A DNA stretch of 64,000 nt from Tolypocladium sp. Sup5 PDA-1 (lineage: Eukaryota; Ascomycota; Sordariomycetes; Hypocreales; Ophiocordycipitaceae), in the NCBI GenBank assembly GCA_000750105.3, contig JPHH03000010.1, positions 496,001 through 560,000 on the forward strand, in the 5' to 3' direction. The position numbers were made by a program, and so were the translations under genes. Numbering within the stretch: the stretch's first letter is position 1; each line of letters opens with the position of its first letter. The notes beneath the pieces were generated by a model, which was not told the origin of the DNA, did no database searches, and saw only the letters and a list, made by a program, of their open reading frames with translations. Shown here one piece after another: positions 23,220 to 32,450 of this stretch.

Positions 23220-23738
23220 CTATCCTGATATAGTCGCCTTTGCTCCAATACACTTCACCACCCCTCTGCCAAATCTTCGACCGCGAGATGTGAGTTGGGC
23301 TGGCTCCTTATCGAGCGTTTCGAGCAAATTGTGGACCGAGGTTTCAGTTCGCGGATACGGCAGGCGTGATGCCCCCATCACCACGACTGAGTAGGGCAAC
23401 AAAGCGGGAGTGATCTGTTGCCCGACGATTGCTGCCTCGACGCCGGAACTCTCCTTTAACGACGAGCAGAAATGGCGGCAGACGAGTAGAGACGGTAGGA
23501 GGGACTGGAGGTTGTCAAGGTCCCGCAGGATCGGAGCCACCACCACAAGGGAGGTCAATGATTGTAGGCATCTTGGCTGTGGTGAGGATGACAGCCTCAG
23601 TAATGAAGCGGCGCTGTGGAAGACGAGATGGATTATGTAGAGGTGAAAAAGGAAAGCCTTGTGTGTCGAAGCGGGGGGCACACTCACTCCAGAGCTCTGA
23701 GTGCTGTCATCAAATAGCCGCCGAGCCCGTTCTGCCAA
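23220..23738 (-). CDS. Uncharacterised protein fragment, F-box-neighbour style
   Basis: A 172-codon open frame. From about residue 55 on it reads like a helical fungal protein of the type with a LPSLLxCRHF segment followed by charged residues (LLPSLLVCRHFCSSLKESS, then QQITPALLPYSVVVM). That pattern resembles regions after F-box-like domains in fungal proteins of unknown function, which is impression rather than a domain match. The first 50 residues are Ser-rich and may not be coding. It could be an exon of a longer gene or a remnant; I did not find a convincing partner exon. Low confidence. Confidence 0.3.
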   Translation of the reverse strand: MAERARRLFDDSTQSSGVSVPPASTHKAFLFHLYIIHLVFHSAASLLRLSSSPQPRCLQSLTSLVVVAPILRDLDNLQSLLPSLLVCRHFCSSLKESSGVEAAIVGQQITPALLPYSVVVMGASRLPYPRTETSVHNLLETLDKEPAQLTSRGRRFGRGVVKCIGAKATISG

Positions 23739-24109
23739 CCCTATGTTGGTAGTGCCAAACTATCCACCGACCACGTCATACAGTAAATAAATCAATTAAC
23801 TTGGCTGGCAACATGAAACTGCAGAACCGAACCAACGTTGTGCAACCTCATGACCGGTGAACCGAACGACCAGTCCGATCTCCTTCCACGGCAATACTGC
23901 AACCCACGCCGTGGAGCGGAGAACAACAGAGGACACAAGCGGCTAATGGCTGGACTTCTCTTATAAATGGAAAACGTAGGAGAGGCTACAGCTCATCTTC
24001 TGCCTGCTGCAGTTCCCCTAAGCACTCTAGCCTTTATTCCTGAACTAAGAATCCGGAACCATTCAGTTCTCCTCCTATGGCCATGCTCATTCATCAACAA
24101 GTTCCCATC

Positions 24110-24629
24110 ATGTCCGGAAAGACCCAGCTCAGATTGCCGCGTTGTAGAGGAAGTACACAGTTCTCGACAGCAACCTGGAGTACGCCGCGGAACACACAAT
24201 CGACAGCAAATACGAGACGTACAAGGCTGCTGGTAAAGCAGCGGCGACGGCCAGCATCACTTACAAGGAATCCGCCGAGTCATTGACGGCGCAGAAACCA
24301 TACAACCCTGGCAATGGGCCTACGGGGCTGCTGGCTCACGCATGTATTACCAAGTCGACCACAAGACCTTGACGCCTCTGGCCGGCGCGGCCTCTTCTGC
24401 TGCCAGAAAGTGAGTGCACGTCCGTTTCTTGCGTTGAAACAGGCAATTAAAGGAAATCCCCTCTGCTTGAAATAGCCACGCCGATCGTCGCGACTCGTTC
24501 AACAGGAACTACAAAGATCTCTCGATAGCCAAGAACAAATACGAAACACATGTGAAAGCGGCGGCAAATGCCCGAAAGAGCCAAAATAAGTATGCCCAGT
24601 TTGAGCAGCTGCGCCAGAGGTACAGTTAG
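24110..24629 (+). pseudogene. Disrupted small Lys/Ala-rich helical protein gene
   Basis: A TATA box (ttataaat, 23961-23968) lies about 145 nt before the ATG at 24110, but the frame is broken. One frame reads YTVLDSNLEYAAEHTIDSKY, then YETYKAAGKAAATASITYKE; it is preceded in frame by a TAG (near 24147) and runs out after 24370. A different frame then continues with AYGAAGSRMYYQVDHKTL up to a clean donor at 24410. An intron (24410-24475) leads to a final exon ending KYAQFEQLRQRYS-stop at 24629. The coherent Lys/Ala/Tyr-rich helical composition across frames suggests one ancestral gene with at least one frame break and one stop. An unrecognised short intron is the alternative. Confidence 0.4.
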
Positions 24630-25091
24630 AGGGGCCACTGGTGCTTTTGCGTTTCTGTATGAAGACCAGCAGCTGCCCGTGCAGTATGCTTCCTTTCACT
24701 TGTTTCAATTCTGAAGATCAGAGTATTCCGATCGAGTTCAGTTGGTTGTCTCGCTGTCCAGGTGCCCCGGAGTTTACCAGCAGTGACGTGGCTTATGACG
24801 AAGCGATGCTAGGGCTGATGGGTACTAAGATGTGTGGTCGTGAGTGGAATCCTCCAGGCTTTCAGCTTTGTCACTTGAATGGCGATGGTACCTATCTTAT
24901 ATTACACTAGTGGGACTTTCACACATCTGCATCGCTTGTATGTTTAGGCCAGACGAAGTCAAGATCACGTTGTAGGAAAGCAGAGCTTCAACCAAAACAG
25001 CCCCTTTTATTTGTGGTTCAGTCCTCGTCTATCAACTGCGCAGCCTATCCTTGTTCCTTCCACCCGTTCATGATTACTCTTCCTCCTCGCT
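24630..25091. other. Intergenic, no supported gene
   Basis: Between the convergent broken gene at 24.1 kb (+) and the first small-family gene (-). Only short open frames without recognisable content. Confidence 0.45.
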
Positions 25092-25382
25092 TTAATAGCG
25101 GTCAGGCCGAGGATACCGGATCTGATAGCCGATGATGATGATGGCCAGACGTCGCAATGTATCGCTTGGACGGGGGCCAAGATCGTCGTGCGCAGTCTGC
25201 CACTGGAAGAAGAGCTTGTCCAGGTCGAACTTCTCGTCTTCGGTCAAGCTATGCCACTTTTCATAGAACACCTTGATTTGAGTGCCAATCGACACCAGCA
25301 AATCGTCGGTCAAGGTCTCGTTGATGAGCTGGTCGCTGAGATCACCTAGGATGGCCAGGTTCGACATGGGTGCTGCAGGCAT
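25092..25382 (-). CDS. Small helical protein, distant member of local family
   Basis: A 96-aa frame starting MPAAPMSNLAIL. The middle, SIGTQIKVFYEKWHSLTEDE followed by LFFQWQTAHDDLG, matches the layout of the paralogues at 27043 and 27675: IG..[LI]..[FI]Y..H/W..L..D...., then QW about 15 residues later. It is shorter and lacks the TYT..SL..K..QH N-terminus, so it is a diverged relative. No signal peptide, membrane segment or known domain. A TATA-type element (25545-25556) lies about 165 nt upstream of the ATG. Function unknown. Confidence 0.55.
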   Translation of the reverse strand: MPAAPMSNLAILGDLSDQLINETLTDDLLVSIGTQIKVFYEKWHSLTEDEKFDLDKLFFQWQTAHDDLGPRPSDTLRRLAIIIIGYQIRYPRPDRY

Positions 25383-25544
25383 GGATGCGGCTTGAAAGGG
25401 GTGTCGTGAAGTGTGTCGTCGAGAGTTTTCTAGTGTTTGATATCAAGGAGGCAGGGATGGCTGGCAAGGGCGTCGGAATGGCTCTTGATGGTAGAGAACG
25501 TCTTGCGTGTTGATGGTGTTCACAAGACACGAAGGAGCCCGGAT

Positions 25545-25556
25545 TTTATACTTGAA
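25545..25556 (-). promoter_or_regulatory. TATA-type element of the 25-kb small gene
   Basis: On the gene strand it reads TTTCAAGTATAAAA, about 165 nt before the ATG. It is one of five related elements (consensus near TTCGAGTATAAA) in front of small minus-strand genes in this region. Confidence 0.45.
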
Positions 25557-25958
25557 AGCTTGACTGCGACAACTCTACCGCTGTGCAGAAGCTCTGACGC
25601 TCAGAGATTGTTCAAAGAAATTCTCTGACCATGATCAATGTTTGGATGAAAGACTGTGAATAACTGCACCGTGTTGAAAACCCCACAACAGACACGACAG
25701 CAATCACGTAGCACGGTATGTGAACAGCTGTACACCGTTGGCGAGGGGACTATGAATCCAGGCAGGCGTGTTGAGCGAATATTTGTTGCTGGCGCTGTTG
25801 TGGCACGATGAATCTCTCGAATGACATGCCGAGTCCGACACACCAAAGCACAGAATCAACAGAGCAGCACAGCCACGCCTTGTTACAGTGCTCTATTGCA
25901 AAAACTAACTTCCAAAAGGTTTGATAGATATAATATTATGGATTTGCCTCTACTGCTC

Positions 25959-26261
25959 TCAAAGATTCAGGTCCTCTCTCTTCCAGGTGAGGATAGTTTT
26001 CAAGGACCGCAGTTGATCGTGCTCGCTATTTGCACCGGGATCCTCGTAGGTGCTGGGCAGCGCCTGCACCCATATCTCATACAAACATTCGACCTCACGG
26101 AGCATGTCATCACCATAGATGACATCGAAGTTGTCGTATTAGTCGATCAATGAATAGCCCACCTCTATCAGCAGGAAATTTGACGGCGAGAGGGACATGC
26201 TCATTTGAGAATCGGCTACCTCTTCCAACAATGTAGATGGAGTGTGTCCGTTGGTCGGCAT
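25959..26261 (-). pseudogene. Local family copy with a single in-frame stop
   Basis: From the ATG at 26261 (MPTNGHTPSTLLEEVADS) the frame is interrupted once, by TAA at 26139-26141 (codon 41), then continues in the same frame for 59 codons to TGA at 25959-25961. The stop falls in a D-stop-Y context where the intact copies have DIY, and downstream sequence (REVECLYEIWVQALPSTYED) parallels the QW..Y..C..GG..ED region of the 27675 gene. Total length (100 codons) matches the family (102 and 107). This is best read as a recently inactivated paralogue; readthrough or a base-call error is possible. A TATA-type element lies at 26366-26378. Confidence 0.6.
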
Positions 26262-26365
26262 GATGGCCCTTGGCAATGTGTTGCAATTTCAAAGAGGTAA
26301 CTCGGGGGTGGTTATCGACGGCAGGCAGAAGTTGAGATTCTGCGATAGAGGGGAGGTGCAGAGAA

Positions 26366-26378
26366 TTTATGCTCGAAT
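26366..26378 (-). promoter_or_regulatory. TATA-type element of the stop-containing copy
   Basis: On the gene strand it reads ATTCGAGCATAAAT, about 108 nt before the ATG at 26261. Related to the elements before the intact copies. Confidence 0.4.
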
Positions 26379-26478
26379 ATTGAGGTGAGGCAATGTTTAA
26401 GATGTATTGCGAAGATTATGCCGTATTGAATATACCTGATTAGAAACTAGGTCTCGTGAAACAAAGAAGAGCGCTCGG

Positions 26479-26802
26479 TCATAGTTGACACTGTTGCCGT
26501 GGAAGGCCTAAGCATTTGCTTCGAGGGAGTATGAATAAAAGGAAACAAGGGTCGTGCACCTTTTCCTGCGTCCAGTACGGCCGTGGATCAGGAACACTCT
26601 TCCTACGGCACAAAGTGTGATGTACCAGGGCAACATAGCATTCGTCAACGATGTCCTCACGGATATCGCTCTGCTCCTGGACTGCATCAAGCCCTGCTAT
26701 CATGTCAGGAATATCGCAACCCAGGAGTTCCAGTTCGTTGATATCACTACTAATTACTGACGTATCGAGCCGCGAAGCCGTACAAGTGCAGTGGCATGCT
26801 AA
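26479..26802 (-). pseudogene. Relic of a further local family copy
   Basis: An open stretch without a usable start at its N-terminal end; the frame is closed upstream by TAA at 26803-26805. It encodes DINELELLGCDIPDMIAGLD followed by an acidic helix and CYVALVHHTLCRRKSVPDPR. This aligns in order with the IAKLKYIGDDLLDIY..., QW..., C..GG..YED segments of the 27675 gene. It has lost the conserved N-terminus and has an unrelated tail. A short open stretch at 26840-27026 (-) might be part of yet another copy, but I could not align it convincingly. Confidence 0.4.
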
Positions 26803-27042
26803 TTATACTTGCGGACCGAGGTAACGCCATTTCTTGTTGATCAGATGCGCTTTTCGCTGATACGACACACCTCGAGTGTTGGAAAGACATGATTCCCGAG
26901 ATTCTCATAGCTAGGAGTCCACTTGCACGTGTTCTTGTCACGAACAGCAAGGATGAACACCATGTAGAGTGAGTTTAGCATTCGTCGAACCTGGGTCCTA
27001 GCAAATGATTTAAACCAACGCCGCAATCTCCCTGGGGCTTCC

Positions 27043-27366
27043 TTAGGTCGCCCGCCTGCTGTAGAACCTCGCGTTCAAGGCCGCGACATCCACCCTCCTG
27101 TCCAGTTCCTTGAAATGGGTAAGCTCCTCCGGATGACTGCCACCTCTTCCGCATTTCTCGAGATAGGTAAGCTTCCACTGGGCGCGCACTCTGGCCATGT
27201 TAGCCATTAGGTCGTTATCGAGAGTCTGATGGTGGTTCTTGTAAATGTCGGCTAGGTCCTGGCCAATGTACTTTAGCTTCTCAATGGAGGCGCCGCCGGG
27301 ATACATCGCCTCCTCGTGTTGGGTCAGCTTAGTAGCTAGTGACTCGGCTGTATATGTTGACGCCAT
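27043..27366 (-). CDS. Small helical protein, local family copy A
   Basis: A 107-aa product starting MASTYTAESLATKLTQHEEA. It is closely related to the gene at 27675: both begin M..TYT..SL..K.TQH.E, then SI.KLKYIG.DL.DIY.NH, then a QW.L motif, a Cys, GG and an acidic E-rich segment before the C-terminus. The shared order of invariant residues over the whole length shows tandem duplication. The protein is predicted mainly helical and soluble, with no signal peptide and no known domain. Its TATA-type element is at 27566-27580. No introns are needed. Function unknown. Confidence 0.72.
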   Translation of the reverse strand: MASTYTAESLATKLTQHEEAMYPGGASIEKLKYIGQDLADIYKNHHQTLDNDLMANMARVRAQWKLTYLEKCGRGGSHPEELTHFKELDRRVDVAALNARFYSRRAT

Positions 27367-27565
27367 GGCTGCTGCTTCGAAAGGCTGTTTTGGGGGTGGT
27401 GTGATTCCTAAAGCACTGTTATTTGCGGTCGAGCAAGAATCGAGGTCCGAGTCACAACGTTGGGGGGGCGTTTGATGGGTGGTTGCCGACGCTTGGAACG
27501 GTGTCGTGCTCAGAGCGTTTGATGGCTAAGAGAGAGATGTTCTCCTCGCCAAAGAACGACACTCG

Positions 27566-27580
27566 CATATATACTCGAAT
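27566..27580 (-). promoter_or_regulatory. TATA-type element of family copy A
   Basis: On the gene strand it reads ATTCGAGTATATATG, about 200 nt before the ATG. It is shared almost exactly with copy B (TTCGAGTATAAG). Confidence 0.5.
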
Positions 27581-27603
27581 TTTCACGTCTGGTTTCTTGA
27601 TCA

Positions 27604-27661
27604 CTGATCGAAAGCTACGTCGTGATCCATCGCTGATCTAAAGCTACGTCGTGATCCATCA
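27604..27661. repeat. 29-bp tandem direct repeat
   Basis: Two adjacent 29-bp copies (27604-27632 and 27633-27661) differ at only two positions. Core: AAAGCTACGTCGTGATCCATC. The repeat lies between family copies A and B, just after the 3' end of copy B. Confidence 0.85.
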
Positions 27662-27674
27662 TGCCCACCCCTGG

Positions 27675-27983
27675 CTAGCCCTCCAGCACCTTTCGTGCCT
27701 GGGTCAACTCGTGGTCCAATTGCTCAAACACGAAATACTCGTCCTCGTAGGGACCACCAACCCTACACGCATCCTGCCAATACAAGGTCCACTGATTATT
27801 CGCCATGCTCATCTGGAACTCTACATCGTCCTGGACAAGAGCCCCGTGGTTGGCGTAGATATCGAGCAGGTCGTCGCCAATATACTTCAGCTTCGCAATG
27901 CTGATGTTCGCATCGAAGGCTAGTGTTTCCGAGTGTTGGGTGATCTTCTCGGACAGCGACTTGGATGTATATGTTGCCGACAT
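27675..27983 (-). CDS. Small helical protein, local family copy B
   Basis: A 102-aa product starting MSATYTSKSLSEKITQHSET, the closest paralogue of the gene at 27043. Conserved blocks in order are TYT..SL..K.TQH, SIAKLKYIGDDLLDIYANH, NNQWTLYWQDAC, GGPYEDE and a C-terminal LDHEL helix. One Cys is shared with copy A. There is no signal peptide or membrane segment; likely a small soluble helical protein. Its TATA-type element is at 28146-28158. No known domain; function unknown. Confidence 0.72.
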   Translation of the reverse strand: MSATYTSKSLSEKITQHSETLAFDANISIAKLKYIGDDLLDIYANHGALVQDDVEFQMSMANNQWTLYWQDACRVGGPYEDEYFVFEQLDHELTQARKVLEG

Positions 27984-28567
27984 GATGGCGGTTTCTCGAT
28001 TTGTTGGAATGCGAGTGACTTTTTGAAGAATGGGTATGGATGACTGGAAAAAGTTGTGCAGGTCTTGCTAGAAAATCGAGAATGATATTCTGGATGCGGT
28101 CGTCGATAGCCGAGAGAGGGTTACTCCCTGCTAAGGACGAGACACTTATACTCGAACTTTGGCATTGTTTAATCACTGAAAGTGCCAAACGACGAATTGC
28201 AAGCTGATTCAAAGATGAACTAGGCGAGGGGAGTGATTCAGCATACGTGTGCGATCATTCACTTCAGTCCTGCTGTGAATGCCCATGTCGTTTTCGGGAT
28301 GGAAAATAGCGGCAGTGGCGTCTGACAAAGGCTTGTGGCTCGACAATGTTATGACTTGAGATTGGCTTTGTTAGATGCGTGCATGTCAATTTGCACGGCG
28401 TGCCGATTTCACGCCGTCGTATATGGAGTTGCACGGGGTTGGGCCTTTGCATGCCTTTGTTTGCTTCCTCACATGCAGGGCAGAGGTAATCATGCACACG
28501 ACCATGGCTCAAACGTTCAATTATGGCTATGATTATATGCTCTTTGTTGCTACATGCTGATTCATAT
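27984..28567. other. Intergenic, promoter of family copy B
   Basis: Contains the upstream region of family copy B. I see no gene in it; the 7TM receptor gene ends at 28568. Confidence 0.45.
28146..28158 (-). promoter_or_regulatory. TATA-type element of family copy B
   Basis: On the gene strand it reads AGTTCGAGTATAAGT, about 165 nt before the ATG at 27983. Confidence 0.5.
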
Positions 28568-30128
28568 CTAGCCGTCGGAAAAGTCCCTGTCCGCACTCTT
28601 CATGGATGTTCCGGCACTCGCTGCCACGCTTGGGTATCTAAGGTCATGATTCTTCTCCACCTCCACTACCACGCTCGTCACCATGTCCATCTGGATGGCC
28701 GTGCCTCGCAGCGATTCCTGACTGGTATTCCGTGGCCCTGCCTTGCCGGGCCAATTGTCCTTGGATCCTCCTCCTAACCGCTTCCACGGCCACCAGCCCC
28801 CGGCAGTCTCGTCCCCTCGCTTCGATGCCCTCTCATCGCCGCCTTGGATCCAGACCATGTTTCCATACTGCCTCGTGGACGGCGTCTGCAGGAACGCAAA
28901 GGTCTTGAGGCCCGTGTCGTCGGTGTCGAGGTCAGACGTGGATCCAAAGATGATGGCATTGCGCGTCGTGCCGAACAAGAGGCAGTCGAAGGAGCCGTTA
29001 AAGGCAATCATGGCGCCGGCAAAGCAAAAGTACCCCAGCGGCACGTGCCGGCCAGCCATTGTCGCGATACGGCCGAGGGCCAGCGGGAGGGTGCAGGCCA
29101 CGTAGATGACGGGGTAGATGAGAAAGGCCGGCTTGTGGCTGAGTTGAGTCTGGGCGTCTGCGCCGGCGGCCTTGCGCGCCCGGGACTGCTGCTGGCGGAG
29201 CGAGATGAAGATGGCGATGTAGAGCGCCGAGGTCGTGCCCAGCGCGATGAAGATGAACAGGTAGTGGGTGGCGAGACGCAGGTTCTCGTATTCATTGTTG
29301 ATCCAACACTGCATCATCCGGTCAGCATATTACTTGCAGGCTTGCTTACAGCACGCTGTCGGTCAACAGCTTCACAGGAGAACTCACCCAGGCAGTGGCA
29401 CGGACAAAGAAGCCGCCCTGGTTGTAGCCGTTGCGCGTCGCGGCAATGGGCAGCGACGAGATGAGGTAGACAAAGAGCCAATTGGCCACGACGGTGAGGT
29501 ACAGCAGGCGCTGGGATGGGCGGCGCCGGCGGACGACGGAGAGGTAGGTGTGGACGGCGATGGTGGTGATGAACATGCTCGACGACAAGTCGCCCGTCGA
29601 TACGAAGAAGCCCTGGGCGAAGCACGTCGGCGTGCCGACCATGATGCCGTCGCGCCGCAGCCAGGTGGCGTTGAGCAGAAAGGCCAGGCTCTGGTGCATG
29701 TCGGCGAGCAGCAGGTTGTAGATCAGCACGAGGAACTGGTTCGGCGGCGGGCTCTTGTCCTCGGGACGGGGCACGTCCTGCCGGGCCTGGTGCTGGACAT
29801 GATCATTTTCAGCGGACGCAGACGCCTGCGACGCCCGGCGGGCCAGGTCGCCCTCGGTGAAGATGCCATCGATGCCCAGGGTGAAGTCGGTCGTCTGCTG
29901 CGAGGCTTGCCGGGGGCGCTGTGGTTGGTCCGACGGGCGGCGCGATTGCCGGCGGCGGACGAAGAAGCGCCAGACGACGAGCTTGTAGGTCAGGTACAGG
30001 AACAGCGTCGTCGAGGAGATGAAGGAGACGAGGGCCAGGACGGTGATGGCGATGAGGCCGTGGCGGAGCTTGGGCGGCAGCGGGGTGATGGACTGGCCCT
30101 CGAGCTGCAGGTGTGCTTCCCACGCCAT
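28568..30128 (-). CDS. Seven-transmembrane receptor (GPCR-like, Git3/cAMP-receptor style)
   Basis: Two exons (29388-30128 and 28568-29308; 79-nt intron with GTGAGT donor) give 493 aa. TM1 is at about residues 25-48 (LIAITVLALVSFISSTTLFL). A long intracellular loop of charged, disordered sequence follows, then TM2 (FLVLIYNLLLADMHQSLAFL), TM3 starting at CFAQGFFVSTGDLSSSMFI, TM4 (VVANWLFVYLISSLPIAA), TM5 (YLFIFIALGTTSALYIAIFI), TM6 (FLIYPVIYVACTLPLALGRI) and TM7 (GYFCFAGAMIAFNGSFDCLL). The Cys before TM3 and the Cys at the start of exon 2 (CWINNEYENLRL) could form the canonical disulfide. The roughly 120-residue C-tail is Ser/Gly/Lys-rich. This fits fungal nutrient or cAMP-receptor-like GPCRs, signalling through a G-alpha at the plasma membrane; the ligand is unknown. 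Confidence 0.85.
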
Positions 30129-31279
30129 AGTTGTCGGCAGCCACGAGCAGGGAGGAAGAGGCTTGCCGCTGCTGATATGCCCTACTTAGGTATGGACATG
30201 GACCATGGTAACCCTCAATGGCGGCAGTGGCAGAGGGCAGGGCGGCGGGCAGGGCGGGCTGCAGACGGCGGCGAGAGTTGCAGAGAAGAGACAGAGAAGG
30301 GAGAGACAAGAGAGAGACAAAAGAGAGAGACAAGAGAGAGCGACAAGGGCCGGCAGGAGATAAAAAGGAAGCAGAAAAGGAACCATCAAAGAAGGACTCC
30401 GGCCAGCGAACCGCCACAACCTGCAAGTAAGCTGATCAAGTTAGAGGCGTCGAGGAGGTCGCGTGGGATCTGCTGCGAGCCCCTGTTTCGAAGCAAACGC
30501 CAGGCCGGAGCTGGTGGGGGGGAGAGCCGGGACGAGCCTCTTGGGGAAGGTCTGCCGCGACTCTCGACGCCATCTGGACGCCACTGGGGAGTCTGCCGGC
30601 CTCTTAGAGACTACGAGTAAGCAATATAAGAAACCCGTCAGATCAGGGCTCGTTGCAACGTGGACTAGTCCGTACTGTTAAGTTAAGCCCTGCGAGTCGA
30701 TGGCGCCAGCGATCACGCAGCCAACAGCAGAGCGGACCCCGGGCGAACCGACATGGCCCTGAGTCGTGGCACGCCAGGGGCCTGGTCAGACGATAGGTAC
30801 AGCCCGTGCTTGGGCCTTGCTTGGGCCTTTGCCCATCCACGGCCTGCATGGACTTGCATGGCTGCAGCCTCTAGCGGCGCAGTGGCGGACGGCGCTTGCG
30901 GTCACCCCTCCGGTGCCATTGGGCGCGCCCGCGTCCCGTGCAGCGAGCCGGATGCATGTGCGCTGCGCTACAGGTGATTACCACTGCCTGTTGTAGATTG
31001 CTGTGCGCGCCGGGGGATGGGAAATCCGTGGTGCGGCTCGCAAGTGCCGCAGGCCCGCACCACCAGGCACCGTTTTTTGTCATATATATCTCGAGGTCGG
31101 CCTCGACGGCACGACAAGTTCGCAACTCGCGATAGCTCCGGTGGAGTCTTCACGTTTCCCGGCTTCGCGGGCAGGCCTCGGCCAATTGCCGTGATTGAGA
31201 TGGGGCAGGGGGCGCAACGTGAGAAGTGACCAAGTCTATTTCCGAAGCGGATGAAGTCTTGCGCGAACCACTCGCCGTC
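30129..31279. other. Intergenic, receptor promoter side
   Basis: Holds the pyrimidine tract and GC-rich sequence with many spurious overlapping frames on both strands. I see no supported gene. Confidence 0.5.
30281..30346 (-). promoter_or_regulatory. Pyrimidine tract upstream of the receptor gene
   Basis: On the gene strand this is an almost pure C/T run built of TCTCTC and TTGTCTC units, starting about 150 nt before the receptor ATG. Such tracts are common in fungal core promoters near transcription starts; regulatory use is inferred. Confidence 0.45.
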
Positions 31280-31717
31280 TCATGCGAACCGCACGTGCTT
31301 CCCACCACTCTTGGCGCCCGTCTTGCTAGACTCGGCCTCTTGTTGTTGACCAGCCTCTTCATTCGCCTTCTTGACCGTGCTGGCCCTCGCCGACCTCTTC
31401 GCCTCCTTTGCGTCCTTTATCCGCTGTGCCGCTGTATTCTTCCGCTGCTCCACCAGCGCCGCATACTTGGGCAGCCCTTCCAGGTCCGACATGGATGGCT
31501 GCACCCGCGAGCGCTCATGCCCCCCGGGTATCTTCCTGAGTGCGTCCAGCGCCTGGCCCTCTTCCGTGGTAAGCGCATAGAGGACCGCCCTGTCTTCTGA
31601 CGTCTGCGTGCCCTGCATGACGTGCTTCATGCTCTTCTCGTGCTGCCTTCGCGCCTCGTCCTTGATGATCCAGTACCTGTACAGGGCCGTCTCGAGGTCC
31701 TCTTGCTGGCCCGGCAT
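31280..31717 (-). CDS. Small charged helical protein of unknown function
   Basis: A 145-aa product from the ATG at 31717 (MPGQQEDLETALYRYWIIKD). The N-terminal half is acidic/aromatic helix; the C-terminal half is strongly basic (QRIKDAKEAKRSARASTVKK) and ends KSGGKHVRFA. The frame stays open upstream with further ATGs (for example MSRFVLCERTRTK), so the start is uncertain. A TATA-type element at 31865-31878 lies about 150 nt upstream of 31717 and supports that start. No known domain; nucleic-acid or nuclear association is a composition-based guess. Confidence 0.6.
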   Translation of the reverse strand: MPGQQEDLETALYRYWIIKDEARRQHEKSMKHVMQGTQTSEDRAVLYALTTEEGQALDALRKIPGGHERSRVQPSMSDLEGLPKYAALVEQRKNTAAQRIKDAKEAKRSARASTVKKANEEAGQQQEAESSKTGAKSGGKHVRFA

Positions 31718-31864
31718 CTTTGTCCTTGTTCTTTCGCAAAGTACAAACCGTGACATGACTCGCAATGGCTGGTGGCTCGCTGAAGGGGCCTGTGGTGTCA
31801 GAGGGAGCGAGCTTTGTGACGTTTGGCAACAGACAGGCACAGGACCTAGCTGCTTGAGCAAGAG

Positions 31865-31878
31865 GTTTAAATACTCAA
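31865..31878 (-). promoter_or_regulatory. TATA-type element of the 31.3-kb gene
   Basis: On the gene strand it reads TTTGAGTATTTAAA, about 150 nt before the ATG at 31717. Related in sequence and spacing to the elements before the 25-28 kb small genes. Confidence 0.4.
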
Positions 31879-32180
31879 ACGTGAGAAGCTCATTGTTGCA
31901 CAAGTCGGTACACTTGCTCACGGATGGGTCGTGTTGTCGCTGCTGAAGCCCATCATGTTCACGAAACAGCGATTCACCACTCAAAGCCATCCTCAAAGGC
32001 TGTGATTGATCGTGTTCAACGGCTTTGGATGCATTCCATTACCGGGATAAAAGAAAATAGACAGGCCACCGTCACGCAGTGGCACCAAAGTTATCCTTGA
32101 ATCAAAATCCTCCATCCTCAATGAATAACCCCATTACTGCCAGGCACGGATCGAGTGGAATCCCAGCTCCCACCGCCATC

Positions 32181-32450
32181 TCAGGCCTTGCCCTTCTTGG
32201 CCAGTTCCTTTTCGTACTCATCCTTGAGGTCAATGAGTTTCTTCTGCAAGTCGGCAAGCCCTTCGCGCTGCTCCTTCGTCGCCTTGAGCTTCTCTGAGAT
32301 TTCAATCCATCTCGGGAACACCTCTGCCATAAGCATGTACGCCAGCATAGTTTTGAGATGCGGTCGCTCCTGAAACATGGCAAACATGTTGCGCCCCATT
32401 TCCAGACTGCTCCTGATGTCAAATCGACGAAGTATAAATACCCGAGACAT
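32181..32450 (-). CDS. Small helical protein of unknown function
   Basis: The C-terminal part is convincing as protein: MFAMFQERPHLKTMLAYMLM, then a Lys/Glu-rich amphipathic helix (ISEKLKATKEQREGLADLQK) ending ELAKKGKA. Its N-terminus is uncertain. An ATG at 32450 (MSRVFILRRFD) gives 89 aa and one at 32399 gives 72 aa. A GTATTTATAC box at about 32430-32441 and a donor/acceptor-like pair (GTAAGC at 32485, CAG at 32413) leave open a different first exon. No known domain. Confidence 0.45.
   Translation of the reverse strand: MSRVFILRRFDIRSSLEMGRNMFAMFQERPHLKTMLAYMLMAEVFPRWIEISEKLKATKEQREGLADLQKKLIDLKDEYEKELAKKGKA

Noticed and set aside
29268..30620. 450-codon plus-strand frame
   Set aside because: Antisense to both receptor exons, Gly/Arg/Glu-rich with no domain; the minus strand encodes seven clear membrane segments.
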